From positions 1-39,308 of the forward strand of contig JBFMBP010000071.1 of the NCBI GenBank assembly GCA_040755155.1: a stretch of DNA of 39,308 nucleotides, given 5' to 3'. Under the pieces are notes generated by a model that saw only the letters and a list, made by a program, of their open reading frames with translations, ran no database searches and was not told the origin of the DNA. Shown here one piece after another: positions 21,936-29,710 of this stretch; the stretch's first letter is position 1, and the number at the start of each line of letters is the position of its first letter. The position numbers were made by a program, and so were the translations under genes. This DNA comes from Candidatus Omnitrophota bacterium (GTDB lineage Bacteria; Hinthialibacterota; Hinthialibacteria; Hinthialibacterales; Hinthialibacteraceae).

Positions 21936-23399
21936 ATGAAAAAAACCATCTCCTTTCAAACGAAGCATCTTCTCCTTGACGGCGGCGAGATTATTCCCGC
22001 GTTGGTTCGATGCGCGCCGGGGGAGCCGATGGATATCGTCCCCGGACAACCCGGCGGCGCCGATATTCAATTGCCGGATCCTATTCATATCGCCCTAGCC
22101 CGCGCCGATACGCACGTTCACTTCCGGGAAAGTTACATTCCCTCGCGGGAGGAATTCGAAAACGATCCTTATCGCAACGCGGCGCAGACCTATGAACAAC
22201 TGCTGGAAGCCATCCGGGCGGCCAATACGTATTACGACGTCCGGCGCGGATCGCTTGCGGCGTTGAAGGGGGGCGTTTGGTTGGCGGGCGCGATGGGGAA
22301 CACGCCGTGGGCGCCGCTGGGACGCGAACGTTGGGAAAAAACTCAACGGCATTATCAACAGCAGGCGTTAATCTATATGCACGTCTGGCCGCGCATGGAA
22401 CCGGGCGTTCCTCCCATCGAAGGACAGGAGGAGAAGGATTTCGGTTCGACATTCGGCGGATCGGGGATCAACGGCGAACAACGGCGGCGCATGTATTTGG
22501 AGAGAAAAGGCGGGATGGTCTCCTATCATAACGACCAGCCGCGAGAAGAGATGACCATCGATGAGTTTCAGCATCAATACCATCCTCCCGCCATTTTGCT
22601 GCATCATTTGTATTACGACGGCGAGACAGTGCTGGCGGCGCAACGGACGGCGCTCGCTCTCGCTAGAGAGGCGGAGCTTTCGCGGCTGCATACGCGGCAT
22701 ATTCCTACGGGAGCGGCGTTGGAGATGATTTTGGGGGCCCGGCGGGAAGAGACGATGGACTTGCCCGCCGAAGTGGGATTGGATTATCTCTATTTCAACC
22801 GGGATATGCTATTGAATAGAAATACCAGTTCCTTCAATTTCCGCCGTCCAGCGCTGCCTTCCCAAGCCGATCAGGCGGGATTGATCGAATTGACCCGCGA
22901 ATGCGCGCGGCGGCGCGATCCCCGAACTTTCATCGGCTCCGACCAGGCGCCGCATCCGCGCAAAGCCAAAGCGCCGCTTCCTAACGGGCTGCCTGGCAGT
23001 CCGGGAACCCGCGTTTTGGCCATAAGCCACCAGATTCATACGCATCTTATCAAGCATTGCAGCTATACTTTCGCGGATATCGATTGGCTTACGGCCATCA
23101 CTCCTGCGAAATACATTGCCCAATACCGTCCGTTTCCCTTCCCCATTGGAACCATGGCGAATGGAGCGATGGCGAATTTGGTTATATTCGATCCCGATGT
23201 TAGACATGTTGTCGATGAGGAGAAATACCGAAAGGAGTTGCGCGATCCCGAATATCAATCGGCCTACCGCGACGAGACGCTATTCGGGGAAGTGCTCTAT
23301 ACCGTCGTCAACGGAGTTATCTATGACGTGCGCGGGGAGATTGTTCCGCTAAATGCGGAGTGGGGAGAAATGGCATTGTCCTCCATACAATCGCCTTAA
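21936..23399 (+). CDS. Dihydroorotase-like amidohydrolase
   Basis: This 487-residue protein resembles the cyclic amidohydrolase family. DTHVHFRES (58-66) supplies the H-x-H metal ligands and the substrate-binding arginine of dihydroorotase. GGVWLAGAMGNTPWAP corresponds to the GG-x-TT-x-x-x-MPNT-x-P block, with MPNT changed to MGNT. SYHND and LSRLHTRHIPTG follow as candidate histidine ligands, and GSDQAPHPR (about 333-341) matches the catalytic DHAPH loop. It is longer than PyrC (about 345) or type I enzymes (about 430). It could be an active or inactive dihydroorotase paralogue or another hydrolase. It follows the pilin gene by 23 bp in the same operon and ends directly against the convergent AbrB-type gene. 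Confidence 0.75.
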   Translation: MKKTISFQTKHLLLDGGEIIPALVRCAPGEPMDIVPGQPGGADIQLPDPIHIALARADTHVHFRESYIPSREEFENDPYRNAAQTYEQLLEAIRAANTYYDVRRGSLAALKGGVWLAGAMGNTPWAPLGRERWEKTQRHYQQQALIYMHVWPRMEPGVPPIEGQEEKDFGSTFGGSGINGEQRRRMYLERKGGMVSYHNDQPREEMTIDEFQHQYHPPAILLHHLYYDGETVLAAQRTALALAREAELSRLHTRHIPTGAALEMILGARREETMDLPAEVGLDYLYFNRDMLLNRNTSSFNFRRPALPSQADQAGLIELTRECARRRDPRTFIGSDQAPHPRKAKAPLPNGLPGSPGTRVLAISHQIHTHLIKHCSYTFADIDWLTAITPAKYIAQYRPFPFPIGTMANGAMANLVIFDPDVRHVVDEEKYRKELRDPEYQSAYRDETLFGEVLYTVVNGVIYDVRGEIVPLNAEWGEMALSSIQSP

Positions 23400-23663
23400 T
23401 TACGATTTGAGCGATTTCAGAAAATCGTCAGCATTATCAAAAGGGCCATAAGTACGGCCTTCTTCGGCATCTTTCAAGCCGCGTTGGATTGACGCTTTGA
23501 TCTCAGGATTGTATTCCAAAGTATTTTCCTCTTCTGGAGACAGAATGATTTTTCCATCTTCCACATCCACGTTTAAAATATCTCCCGTCTCTAAGCGAAG
23601 CCGGATTACGACTTCTTGGGGAAGAGCAATTTGGGCATCTTCGCGAATGATCGTCTGAGGCAT
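23400..23663 (-). CDS. AbrB/SpoVT-type DNA-binding protein (antitoxin-like)
   Basis: This 87-residue protein has the swapped-hairpin pattern of AbrB/MazE/VapB antitoxins in its first half: a strand-rich start (TIIREDAQIALPQEVVIRLRL), then ETGDILNVDVEDGKIILSPE. The second half is helical and acidic, as in toxin-binding tails. A GGGAG ribosome binding site precedes the ATG. No PIN or MazF-like toxin adjoins it: downstream it meets the amidohydrolase gene end to end, and upstream is the DUF4258-like pair 117 bp away. It may be an orphan antitoxin or a self-standing regulator. Confidence 0.7.
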   Translation of the reverse strand: MPQTIIREDAQIALPQEVVIRLRLETGDILNVDVEDGKIILSPEEENTLEYNPEIKASIQRGLKDAEEGRTYGPFDNADDFLKSLKS

Positions 23664-23730
23664 GACAATCTCCCTTTATAATCTATTTTCATCAATAAAT
23701 TATACTCATAACCCCCGAAAATTTGAATAA

Positions 23731-23759
23731 CTCATGTTACGCGCGATTAAAAACATGAG
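23731..23759. repeat. Short inverted repeat related to the CTCATGTTACGC termini
   Basis: CTCATGTT (23731-23738) and AACATGAG (23752-23759) form an 8-bp inverted repeat with a 13-nt loop. The left part reads CTCATGTTACGCGC, identical for 14 bp to the left end of the element at 26089. It may be a collapsed copy, in which the two termini are brought together. Confidence 0.5.
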
Positions 23760-23780
23760 GGAGTGATTTGTTAGCCCCTG

Positions 23781-23981
23781 TCATGCTGCTTGATGTTTTG
23801 CTATTAGTTCTCGTATCTTTGGAACCAACTCGATTGGAACTTCCATGACCGTCTGTCCATTCGCTTCAAATGCCGCTTCGTCCTCAGCGACCGCTTCATC
23901 CTCAGACTGCGATTCATAATGAGCTAGTATTCCTTTTACACGTTCAGCATCCCAACCTGGCGAGAATTCACTTTGCTTCAT
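23781..23981 (-). CDS. Small acidic protein, partner of the DUF4258-like gene
   Basis: This 66-residue acidic protein starts MKQSEFSPGWDAERVKGILAHYESQSED and ends in a helix, VPIELVPKIRELIAKH. I recognise the layout (PGWD-x-ERV, then VMEVP-x-ELVP-x-IRELIAKH) as that of small proteins found next to DUF4258-like genes, but no function is established. Its start overlaps the upstream gene by 4 bp, so the two are translationally coupled. An antitoxin role is inferred only from size, charge and pairing. Confidence 0.6.
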   Translation of the reverse strand: MKQSEFSPGWDAERVKGILAHYESQSEDEAVAEDEAAFEANGQTVMEVPIELVPKIRELIAKHQAA

Positions 23982-24259
23982 TTCTTTTTCCTCCTTCGAC
24001 GACGATAGGCAATTAATGGCTTTCCACGTAGTTCATAAGCTGTGATTACAAACACGCTATTTAGTTCCGGATCAGGAACATAAATTACCCTGAGATAACG
24101 TCCCCCTGCCGTTTTACCCAAGGCGACTCGCGATCCTTCCCGCCCTGCCCGATCTTCCTCCGGATTATTAAGAACCTCTTCAACCTCTGCTTCCTTAACA
24201 TCGTGCCCATAAATATGAAATAGCTCAGATTCAGGGTCGATGTAATAACGGATTTTCAA
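23978..24259 (-). CDS. DUF4258-like small protein (possible toxin)
   Basis: This 93-residue protein reads MKIRYYIDPESELFHIYGHD, with EVEEVLNNPEEDRAG, GRYLRVIYVPDPELNSVFVITAYEL and a very basic tail (YRRRRRKKK). The central histidine (IYGH), the arginines and the V-I-T-A-Y-E-L strand resemble the DUF4258/RelE-like fold of small RNases. The basic tail suggests nucleic acid contact. It precedes and overlaps the acidic 66-residue gene, a toxin-first order seen in BrnTA and HigBA pairs. Toxicity is an inference. Confidence 0.6.
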   Translation of the reverse strand: MKIRYYIDPESELFHIYGHDVKEAEVEEVLNNPEEDRAGREGSRVALGKTAGGRYLRVIYVPDPELNSVFVITAYELRGKPLIAYRRRRRKKK

Positions 24260-24385
24260 TTCAATTATACCACCTTTTCTTTCATAATTTTACAGCCTAA
24301 CCATGGTTAAATAGATTCTTCATGACGCCTTTGAGCCGCGACATCGCGGTATAAGCCCCCTCCGCCGAAGTCCGCACTTTTCGAA

Positions 24386-25990
24386 TTAGGCCTCATCGGT
24401 GATATTATCCCAGCGAACGCCCAACTTCCTCGCCGCGTATCCGATTTCATTGAGGCAATCACCGTAGGCCATCAGCCAATGGGAATCGCGGACTTCATTG
24501 AGGAGTTTTTTCCAATTCCCTTGAATGCGCACATCCTGCTGGGAGCGGCAGATGGGAAGGAAGGGATTGTCTTCGACGTTGCCGCGCATTCCCACCCAAC
24601 GGCCTTTAGTATATTCGGGATCGATGAACGTTACTTGCTGGCCGATGGGGATTTCCACTTTGGGAGCGGCGCCGTAGTCCGATTCTTCGTGCGTCAGAAT
24701 GCGCACGGGTTCGTAACGATCGCCGTTCATGCGCCGGGGGGCGGAGCAATGGGCGCAGGTAACGACGCCTTTGTGGGGGAAGGTGGAGTTGTGCAGAAAA
24801 ACCGGCGCATTGACGATATGGCGCATGAGCACTCCAGCAGGAATCACAACGAAGTCCGACTCGCAAAAGGCGAGCAATCCCTCGTCGTTGAGGAGGCTCA
24901 GCGAGAGGCAAGCCGTAGTTTTCGCCATGGGAATGATTGTGCTCATACATTCCTTGATGGTAAAAGCGGGCGCGTTGTTTTCCAGCATGAGTTCCTTAAA
25001 TAATTCATAAAGAACGAAGGCGTTGACGACGAACGATTTGCCGGTTTCCAGCGAAACGCCCGACATCGCCAAGTATTGGCTGGCCTGTTTTTCGGCTTTG
25101 GCCATGCGCGCATTGTCAGCGAGCGCCTGCCGGATGCGAGGCTCGATGGCGCTGTAGCCGATCTCGATGATATTCATCCCCCATTGCTTGCGGGCGATTT
25201 CGGGGGCGTCGGCGGCGTATTTTCCCCAAACGCCGCCCAGAGCGACGATGGCGCTGTTCTTTAAATTCTTGACGCCATAAAGCGCCCGCAGCCGCCATAG
25301 AACATCATCGTAATCGTCCACTACCACGTCATCGACGTGCGTTTTTCCCAAGCGGGGCGGCTCTTGATTCGGTTGCTCCTTATCAGTTTGCAGATAAACC
25401 GCGCTGAGCGCTTCGTACCAATAATAGACGGGGCCGGAGCGATGGCGGACAAAAATAAGCGCGTCGCGATCGGGCGCCACGCACGCTTGCAACAGGCGTC
25501 CCGAACCGGATGCGGGATAGAGCAGTACGGCGTCGAACTCGCCCATCAGAATGGCGGCGGTCTCTTCGGGAGTTTTCGCTTTTTGAACCGGCGCCAACTC
25601 TATAGGAAATTCCGCTTTCGACTTCAAGACTTGCAGTTCTTTGGCGATGCGTTCCACTTCTTCGGCGGCGGAAGCGTCGCTCAACACGCCGCCCCACGAG
25701 CGCCATGAGGTCATCTCTCGAGGCTGGGGAGACGCATACATCAGAATCGGCTGGATTCGCAACGGCTTGCCCCACGTCAAGAAACGCTCGCCGGGATTCC
25801 AATCGCTGAGAAACCATGCGGGGGGCGTTTGATCGGCGCCGAGCGCTTGTAAAGGAGATGCGTTCGCCGCGCCCAACGCAGCAGCGAAGCTTGCGCCGTT
25901 GCGGATAAACGAGCGCCGGGAATGGGCGATATGAAACGGAGACGATGAGTCGCCGCATTGGCAGCAACCGCCGATTTTATGATTGTTCAT
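24386..25990 (-). CDS. TAT-exported L-fucose/arabinose isomerase-like protein
   Basis: This 534-residue protein has a twin-arginine signal (SRRSFIRNGASFAAALGAANA, arginines 25 and 26) after an unusual cysteine-rich leader (GGCCQCGDSSS). The mature part resembles the FucI/AraA fold. It shows a Rossmann-like N-terminal half, and a C-terminal half with AFCESDFVVIPAGVLMRHI, HNSTFPHKGVVTCAHCSAPRRM and SHWLMAYGD. The CESD, AHC and H-x-x-x-x-YGD blocks correspond to the metal and substrate-binding region of sugar isomerases. The true fucose isomerases are cytoplasmic, so export is the odd feature; related exported proteins are common in planctomycete-like genomes. Activity is unproven. It is monocistronic. 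Confidence 0.65.
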   Translation of the reverse strand: MNNHKIGGCCQCGDSSSPFHIAHSRRSFIRNGASFAAALGAANASPLQALGADQTPPAWFLSDWNPGERFLTWGKPLRIQPILMYASPQPREMTSWRSWGGVLSDASAAEEVERIAKELQVLKSKAEFPIELAPVQKAKTPEETAAILMGEFDAVLLYPASGSGRLLQACVAPDRDALIFVRHRSGPVYYWYEALSAVYLQTDKEQPNQEPPRLGKTHVDDVVVDDYDDVLWRLRALYGVKNLKNSAIVALGGVWGKYAADAPEIARKQWGMNIIEIGYSAIEPRIRQALADNARMAKAEKQASQYLAMSGVSLETGKSFVVNAFVLYELFKELMLENNAPAFTIKECMSTIIPMAKTTACLSLSLLNDEGLLAFCESDFVVIPAGVLMRHIVNAPVFLHNSTFPHKGVVTCAHCSAPRRMNGDRYEPVRILTHEESDYGAAPKVEIPIGQQVTFIDPEYTKGRWVGMRGNVEDNPFLPICRSQQDVRIQGNWKKLLNEVRDSHWLMAYGDCLNEIGYAARKLGVRWDNITDEA

Positions 25991-26088
25991 TTTATTTCTC
26001 CCTAAAGAAGATCATTTCGATAGAATCTATTTATCTATTCTTGCCGCAGTATATAGAATAAACTAATCAATATCAATAAAATTATGCT

Positions 26089-26404
26089 CTCATGTTACGC
26101 GCAAGAATAAGTTGGAGAAATCTATTATGATCGCCGTTTTGAATCATGAAAGCACAAAATAAAAATAAAAAAGAAAATCACGAAAAAAACAATTGGCGTA
26201 AGGGATCGCTCCATGAAAAAGTTTTTTCCGTGGAAACCTAAAGAATCTGTGATTCGAAAATTTCGTGGAATTCGAACCTTTTCGTGGATTCGTGATTCAA
26301 TAACGCAAAAAAAAGATATCCTCTCTGCTCTTTTGAAAGGTTCTTCCAATTGGCGACGGAATACCAACGCTGAAAGTGAAAGAACATTGACTGCGTAACA
26401 TGAG
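26089..26404. mobile_element. MITE-like element with 12-bp terminal inverted repeats
   Basis: The 416-bp gap 25991-26406 has no credible gene. Within it CTCATGTTACGC (26089-26100) and GCGTAACATGAG (26393-26404) are perfect inverted repeats bounding 316 bp without coding capacity. The interior (about 26139-26305) is rich in TTCGTG and GATTCA motifs. It matches the reverse complement of 36291-36430 in the second element of the window. TTATG occurs near both outer edges (26082-26086 and 26405-26409), a possible but imperfect target duplication. The right end abuts the first codons of the response regulator gene. Confidence 0.6.
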
Positions 26405-26406
26405 TT

Positions 26407-27819
26407 ATGATAACGCCTAAAAGAAACGCTATAAACAAAATCGATCCACATATGACGAACATTCCAAAACCGCCCCGGATTCTTATCGCTGACGATCAAG
26501 CGGACGTGCTGACCGCTTTGCGCCTTTTGTTGAAGAGCGAGGGTTTTTCCATCCACGAGGCGCAATCGCCGCAAGCGGCTTTGAAGGCAGCGGAAGAAGA
26601 GGATTTCGACGTCGTCCTGATGGACATGAACTATACGCGCGACACCACCTCCGGCGAGGAGGGCTTAGACTTGCTGCGGCGGCTGCGCGAGTTGGACGAC
26701 GCCCTTTCCGTGGTGGTCATTACCGGCTGGGGCAGCATCGAACTGGCGGTGGAGGCGATGAAGCGCGGGGCGCGCGATTTCATCCAGAAGCCATGGGAGA
26801 ATGCGCGGCTGCTCACCGTTCTCCGGACGCAAACGGAATTGAGCCGCGCTTTGCGCGATGGTAAGCGCCTGCAAGCCGTTAACCAGGCGCTGGGCGGCGA
26901 GAAGAGTTCCGATATGATCGCCATGTCGCCCGCTATGAAGACGGTATTGGAAATCATGGAGCGCGTCGCGCCTACCGACGTCCATGTATTGATTCTCGGC
27001 GAAAACGGGACGGGCAAGGGCGTCGCCGCCAGGGCGCTTCACGCCGCATCGAGACGCGCCGACAAGCCGTTGATTACGGTCAACGCCGGCGGGCTTTCTC
27101 AGGGCGTGTTCGCCAGCGAGTTGTTCGGCCATGTCAAGGGAGCGTTTACCGACGCCAAATGCGACCGGGCGGGGCGATTCGAACTAGCCGACGGAGGCAC
27201 TATCTTTTTGGATGAAATCGCCAATATTCCCCTTAGCGAGCAAGCCAAACTGCTGCGGGTTCTGGAAACGGGCGAGTTCGAGCGAGTTGGTTCGTCAAAA
27301 ACCCGGCGCGTTGATGTCCGCATTCTTTCCGCCACTAACGCCAATTTGCAGGCTGAGGCGGACGCGGGCCGCTTCCGGCAGGATTTGCTATTTCGCCTGA
27401 ATACGGTGGAAATCGAACTGCCGCCGCTGCGGGAGCGGCCTGAAGATATTCACGCGCTGGCGCTGCATTTTCTCAAACGCTACTCCCAACGCTACCGCAA
27501 GCATATTGCGCATATTCAAGACGATGCGCTGGAACTATTGCAAACGTACCGCTGGCCGGGAAACGTCCGCGAATTGGATCACGCCATCGAACGCGCGGTA
27601 TTGATGGCGAAGAAGAGTTTTATTCAAATCGGCGATTTATCCTTACGCGCCGAAGGCGGAAGCGAGCACAGTCTGATGGACATGAGTTTGGAAGAAGTCG
27701 AATGCTTTTTGATAAAAAAAACGATGGCGCGGCATAGCGGCAACGTCAGCCACACCGCTAAGGCGCTGGGCATGAGCCGTCCGGCGCTGTATCGCCGATT
27801 GGAAAAGTATGGCTTTTGA
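26407..27819 (+). CDS. NtrC-family sigma54-dependent response regulator
   Basis: The product has three domains. The receiver has acidic residues DD (29-30), phosphoacceptor D73 in VLMDMNY, and the K of QKPWE. The AAA+ domain has Walker A GENGTGKG near 198, GAFTDA near 245 and the LDEIANIPL Walker B. The C-terminal Fis-type helix-turn-helix is GNVSHTAKALGMSRPALYRRLEKYG. It should activate sigma54 promoters after phosphorylation. The usual GAFTGA loop reads GAFTDA here. An alternative ATG at 26452 gives MTNIPKPPRILIADD, closer to family starts; neither start has a clear ribosome binding site. The gene overlaps the kinase gene by 11 bp. Confidence 0.92.
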   Translation: MITPKRNAINKIDPHMTNIPKPPRILIADDQADVLTALRLLLKSEGFSIHEAQSPQAALKAAEEEDFDVVLMDMNYTRDTTSGEEGLDLLRRLRELDDALSVVVITGWGSIELAVEAMKRGARDFIQKPWENARLLTVLRTQTELSRALRDGKRLQAVNQALGGEKSSDMIAMSPAMKTVLEIMERVAPTDVHVLILGENGTGKGVAARALHAASRRADKPLITVNAGGLSQGVFASELFGHVKGAFTDAKCDRAGRFELADGGTIFLDEIANIPLSEQAKLLRVLETGEFERVGSSKTRRVDVRILSATNANLQAEADAGRFRQDLLFRLNTVEIELPPLRERPEDIHALALHFLKRYSQRYRKHIAHIQDDALELLQTYRWPGNVRELDHAIERAVLMAKKSFIQIGDLSLRAEGGSEHSLMDMSLEEVECFLIKKTMARHSGNVSHTAKALGMSRPALYRRLEKYGF

Positions 27820-29200
27820 AGATTCCATCTATTCTCAAAAATCCACTAGCCGCCCGCACAATCCAAGCGCGAAGCGGCGCATGCCCTACGAAACGCGCCT
27901 TTTGCTGCTGGCGCTGGGCGCGGGGCTTCCCGGCTCGGCGTTTTCCCTGATTCTGATTTGGACGGGCGGTTACAGCCTCAAGGTGGAATTGACCGTCACG
28001 CTGTTTGTGATTCTCTTTTGGTTCGGATTCGCGCTGGCGGCGCAAGAGAGCATTGTTACGACGCTGCGCACTTTATCCAATCTGTTGGCCGCTTTTCACG
28101 AAGGCGATTACTCCCTGCGCGCCATTCAAGGAAGTTGCGACGACGTTTTGCGCGAGGTAGCCTCGGAAATCAACGTACTCGGCAACGTGCTGCGCCAGCA
28201 GCGTTTAAGCGCCGTCGAAGCCGCCTCCTTGCTGCGCAAAGTGATGGACGAAATCGACGTGGCGGTAATGGCGTTCGACGAGGATTCCAAACTGCGCCTG
28301 GTCAATCAAAGAGCGCAACAGCTGCTGAACAAGCCCGTGGAAGCGTTGTTGGGACGCACATCCGATGAATTAGGAGCGGCGAAAACGTTGGAAGGCGAAG
28401 CGCCGCGCCTCATCGAACTATCCATGCCCGGCGCCGTTGGACGCTGGGAATTGCGGCGCGGAGAGTTTCGTTTGCAGGGGAAGCCGCATCGGCTGATCGT
28501 GCTCTCCGATCTCACCCGCGCTCTGCGCGAGGAAGAGCGGCAAGCGTGGAAGCGGCTAGTGCAGGTGCTGCGCCATGAGATCAACAACTCCCTGGCGCCG
28601 ATTCATTCGCTGGCCGACAGCCTGCGCGCGCTCATGGCTCGCGAGAGGCGTCCGGAGGATTGGGAAGAAGACTTGCGGCAAGGGCTTGACGTGATCCGCG
28701 ACCGTTCCGAAGGTCTCAACCGCTTCATGGCCTCCTACAGCCGTCTGACCAAATTGCCCAAACCGCGTTTTACGCCCGTGGATGTGGCGGAATGGGCGCA
28801 GCGGGCGGTCAACCTCGAACCCCATCCCGCCGTCGTTATCGATCCCGGCCCGCCGGTTCTCATCTTGGCGGATAAAGATCAACTCGATCAGGCTTTGATT
28901 AACCTCATCAAAAACGCGGTGGAAGCGGTTCAAGAGGCGGAGGGCAGAGTACGCCTCACCTGGTCGGTTCTTGCCAAGCCTTCGCCTCATGTGGAAATCA
29001 TCGTGGAAGACGAGGGGAGCGGCATATTGAATCCCGAAAATCTATTCGTTCCCTTCTTTACCACGAAGCCGCAGGGATCGGGTTTAGGGCTTATGATCAG
29101 CCGCCAGATCGCCGAAGCCCACAACGGCGCCTTGACGCTCGAAAACCGCCGCGGCCGTTCCGGCTGCATCGCCCGGCTGCGTCTGCCGATCCAGAGATAA
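27809..29200 (+). CDS. NtrY-like sensor histidine kinase
   Basis: This 463-residue membrane kinase has two transmembrane segments (about 31-51 and 58-78) with almost no periplasmic loop. A HAMP-like linker, a PAS domain (about 138-195), HisKA and a HATPase domain follow. The phosphorylated histidine is H256 in VLRHEINNSLAPI, a sequence typical of the NtrY/AtoS group. The ATP-binding N box is NLIKNAVEAV, with G1 VEDEGSGI and G2 GSGLGLMIS. The minimal sensor loop suggests it senses an internal or membrane signal. It overlaps the response regulator gene by 11 bp, so they form one system, with regulator before kinase. Confidence 0.92.
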   Translation: MAFEDSIYSQKSTSRPHNPSAKRRMPYETRLLLLALGAGLPGSAFSLILIWTGGYSLKVELTVTLFVILFWFGFALAAQESIVTTLRTLSNLLAAFHEGDYSLRAIQGSCDDVLREVASEINVLGNVLRQQRLSAVEAASLLRKVMDEIDVAVMAFDEDSKLRLVNQRAQQLLNKPVEALLGRTSDELGAAKTLEGEAPRLIELSMPGAVGRWELRRGEFRLQGKPHRLIVLSDLTRALREEERQAWKRLVQVLRHEINNSLAPIHSLADSLRALMARERRPEDWEEDLRQGLDVIRDRSEGLNRFMASYSRLTKLPKPRFTPVDVAEWAQRAVNLEPHPAVVIDPGPPVLILADKDQLDQALINLIKNAVEAVQEAEGRVRLTWSVLAKPSPHVEIIVEDEGSGILNPENLFVPFFTTKPQGSGLGLMISRQIAEAHNGALTLENRRGRSGCIARLRLPIQR

Positions 29201-29222
29201 AAGTTAATGATGAGTGATGAAT

Positions 29223-29313
29223 GAAAAGCCCTGCCGCCCTGCCGTTAAAACGGCTAGTGTTGTTTGCCCCTTTAAAGGGGCATTTGATAATAGCCTTTCA
29301 AGGCTGGGATGAC
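29223..29313 (+). repeat. 91-bp dispersed repeat, copy 2
   Basis: This is the second copy of the element at 15763-15853, in the same orientation relative to the gene before it, starting 23 bp after the kinase stop codon. The 18-bp palindrome TGCCCCTTTAAAGGGGCA is at 29265-29282. The 510-bp gap 29201-29710 contains no credible gene; a 95-codon frame across it is only a translation of repeats. Confidence 0.8.
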
Positions 29314-29352
29314 GACTTGCCCCTGCCGCCCCGTTTTTTAAGCGCATTTATT

Positions 29353-29430
<78 letters not shown>

Positions 29431-29710
29431 TTTAAAAAAGTTTTTCTTCGTGAAATCCAAATCATCCATGAAATCCGCGATTCAAAAAAGCGGCAAGAGA
29501 AAAGTTAAGGTACTGTTCATGAACGTTTCATTAACTTGTGAGTAAAGACTATTGCAGAGGGAGTGGGGATGGAATTGCTTACCATGAGAGGCTAATAGAA
29601 AAAAAACAATTATCTCATCCCCTTCCCATTCTTTTATCCTTTCCTTTTTTCTACAATGAATTGCCGATGCAATTTTTTCATTACTTTCAAAACGAAGAAA
29701 GGACAAAAAC

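Noticed and set aside
26125-26574. 149-codon minus-strand frame near the response regulator
   Set aside because: It runs through the MITE-like element and into the start of the response regulator in the opposite direction, with no recognisable domain.
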